DNA from: Streptomyces sp. MMG1533
Lineage (GTDB): Bacteria; Actinomycetota; Actinomycetes; Streptomycetales; Streptomycetaceae
Assembly (NCBI RefSeq): GCF_001279775.1
Contig: NZ_LGDG01000233.1
Span: 1-64,000, forward strand
Direction of reading: 5' to 3'
Length of the DNA stretch: 64,000 nt
Numbering within the stretch: the first letter of the stretch is position 1; each line of letters opens with the position of its first letter. The notes below the pieces were generated by a model. That model made no database searches. It had not been told where the DNA came from and was given only the letters and a program-made list of their open reading frames with translations. The translations under genes and the position numbers were made by a program. Below, piece by piece: positions 63,682 to 64,000 of the stretch.

Positions 63682-64000
63682 ATGAAGTACCGCACCATCG
63701 GGACGGACCCGGCCACCCGCCGCGAGGTGAGCGTGCTCGCGCTCGGCGCGATGCTGTTCGGCTCGCGCACGGACGAGGAGACCTCCTTCGCCGTGCTCGA
63801 CCGCTACGTCGAGGCCGGCGGGAACTTCATCGACACGTCCGACAACTACGCCTTCTGGATCGACGGCGGCCAGGGCGGACAGAGCGAGGAGCTGCTCGGC
63901 CGCTGGCGGCGCAGCCGCGGCATCGGCGACGAGATCGTCATCGCCACCAAGCTCGGCGCCCGTCCCCTCGCCCCCGGCACGAGCTACGTCGACAACGCGG
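63682..64000 (+). CDS. Aldo/keto reductase (N-terminal part; runs off the window)
   Basis: The first 106 residues of an NADPH-dependent aldo/keto reductase are visible: KYRTIGTDPATRREVSVLALGAM, then the catalytic Asp and Tyr region in NFIDTSDNY, and IVIATKLG with the catalytic Lys. A GAGGAAG ribosome site precedes the ATG. The gene continues beyond base 64000. The MerR-type promoter suggests induction by an electrophile or oxidative signal. Confidence 0.88.
   Translation, partial: MKYRTIGTDPATRREVSVLALGAMLFGSRTDEETSFAVLDRYVEAGGNFIDTSDNYAFWIDGGQGGQSEELLGRWRRSRGIGDEIVIATKLGARPLAPGTSYVDNA

Overview
The window looks like chromosomal DNA of a Streptomyces or a very close relative. G+C is very high, with strong third-position GC bias and frequent GTG starts, many neighbouring genes overlap as ATGA, GTGA or TGATG, and families typical of the genus are present (DUF4333, DUF3140, S-adenosyl methyltransferases, an MmyB-like XRE regulator beside an SDR, cobF/cobK, a large modular PKS). 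All functions are read from motifs in the translated sequence; no database search was possible.

Region 1 (about 1-15,500) is mixed housekeeping and accessory DNA. It holds a FtsX-type ABC exporter with a small DUF4333 protein, a histidine kinase without a partner regulator in view, an S-adenosyl methyltransferase, DUF3140 and Dps stress proteins, a thiolase, a TauE/SafE permease, a HAD-IIA phosphatase and an 870-residue membrane protein. Two cobalamin genes (cobK, cobF) are separated by a zinc-ribbon protein and the decayed tail of what may be an MFS exporter. A DUF309 gene and tRNA-Pro(GGG) follow.

Region 2 (15,534-20,663) is a sugar ABC-import operon: lipoprotein, two permeases and its own MsiK/SugC-like ATPase. 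The last 16 bp of the tRNA-Pro region, plus part of the downstream hairpin, are repeated at 20,626-20,663. The operon therefore looks like a small island at a tRNA gene, with no integrase left.

Region 3 (20,793-33,462) has an MmyB-like regulator with its SDR oxidoreductase, a GH43-like protein, and a two-gene biosynthetic unit read leftwards: a 2701-residue PKS (acyl ligase-ACP-KS-AT-DH-KR-ACP-TE) and a flavin-dependent halogenase joined by a GTGA overlap. The PKS thioesterase has Cys where Ser is usual.

Region 4 (34,321-63,443) is a roughly 29-kb exopolysaccharide locus. It encodes a fused aminotransferase/4,6-dehydratase for a 4-amino-4,6-dideoxy sugar, a PglC-like initiating phosphoglycosyl transferase, at least five glycosyltransferases, a flippase, a polymerase fused to a glycosyltransferase, a Wzz/pseudo-BY-kinase protein, an LCP ligase, UDP-glucose dehydrogenase, GalE and another epimerase, two methyltransferases, a GH15 enzyme and a membrane GGDEF-EAL protein. 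Four operon heads in this locus carry the same roughly 26-bp element (35,354; 49,148; 54,024; and 63,346 on the minus strand), and a TetR gene is divergent from the first. The locus is bracketed by pieces of a second copy of the neighbouring NudK-like gene: a 5' fragment at 34,441 and a 3' fragment at 63,444. This suggests the locus was inserted into a duplicated nudK. The window ends inside an aldo/keto reductase gene with a MerR-type promoter.
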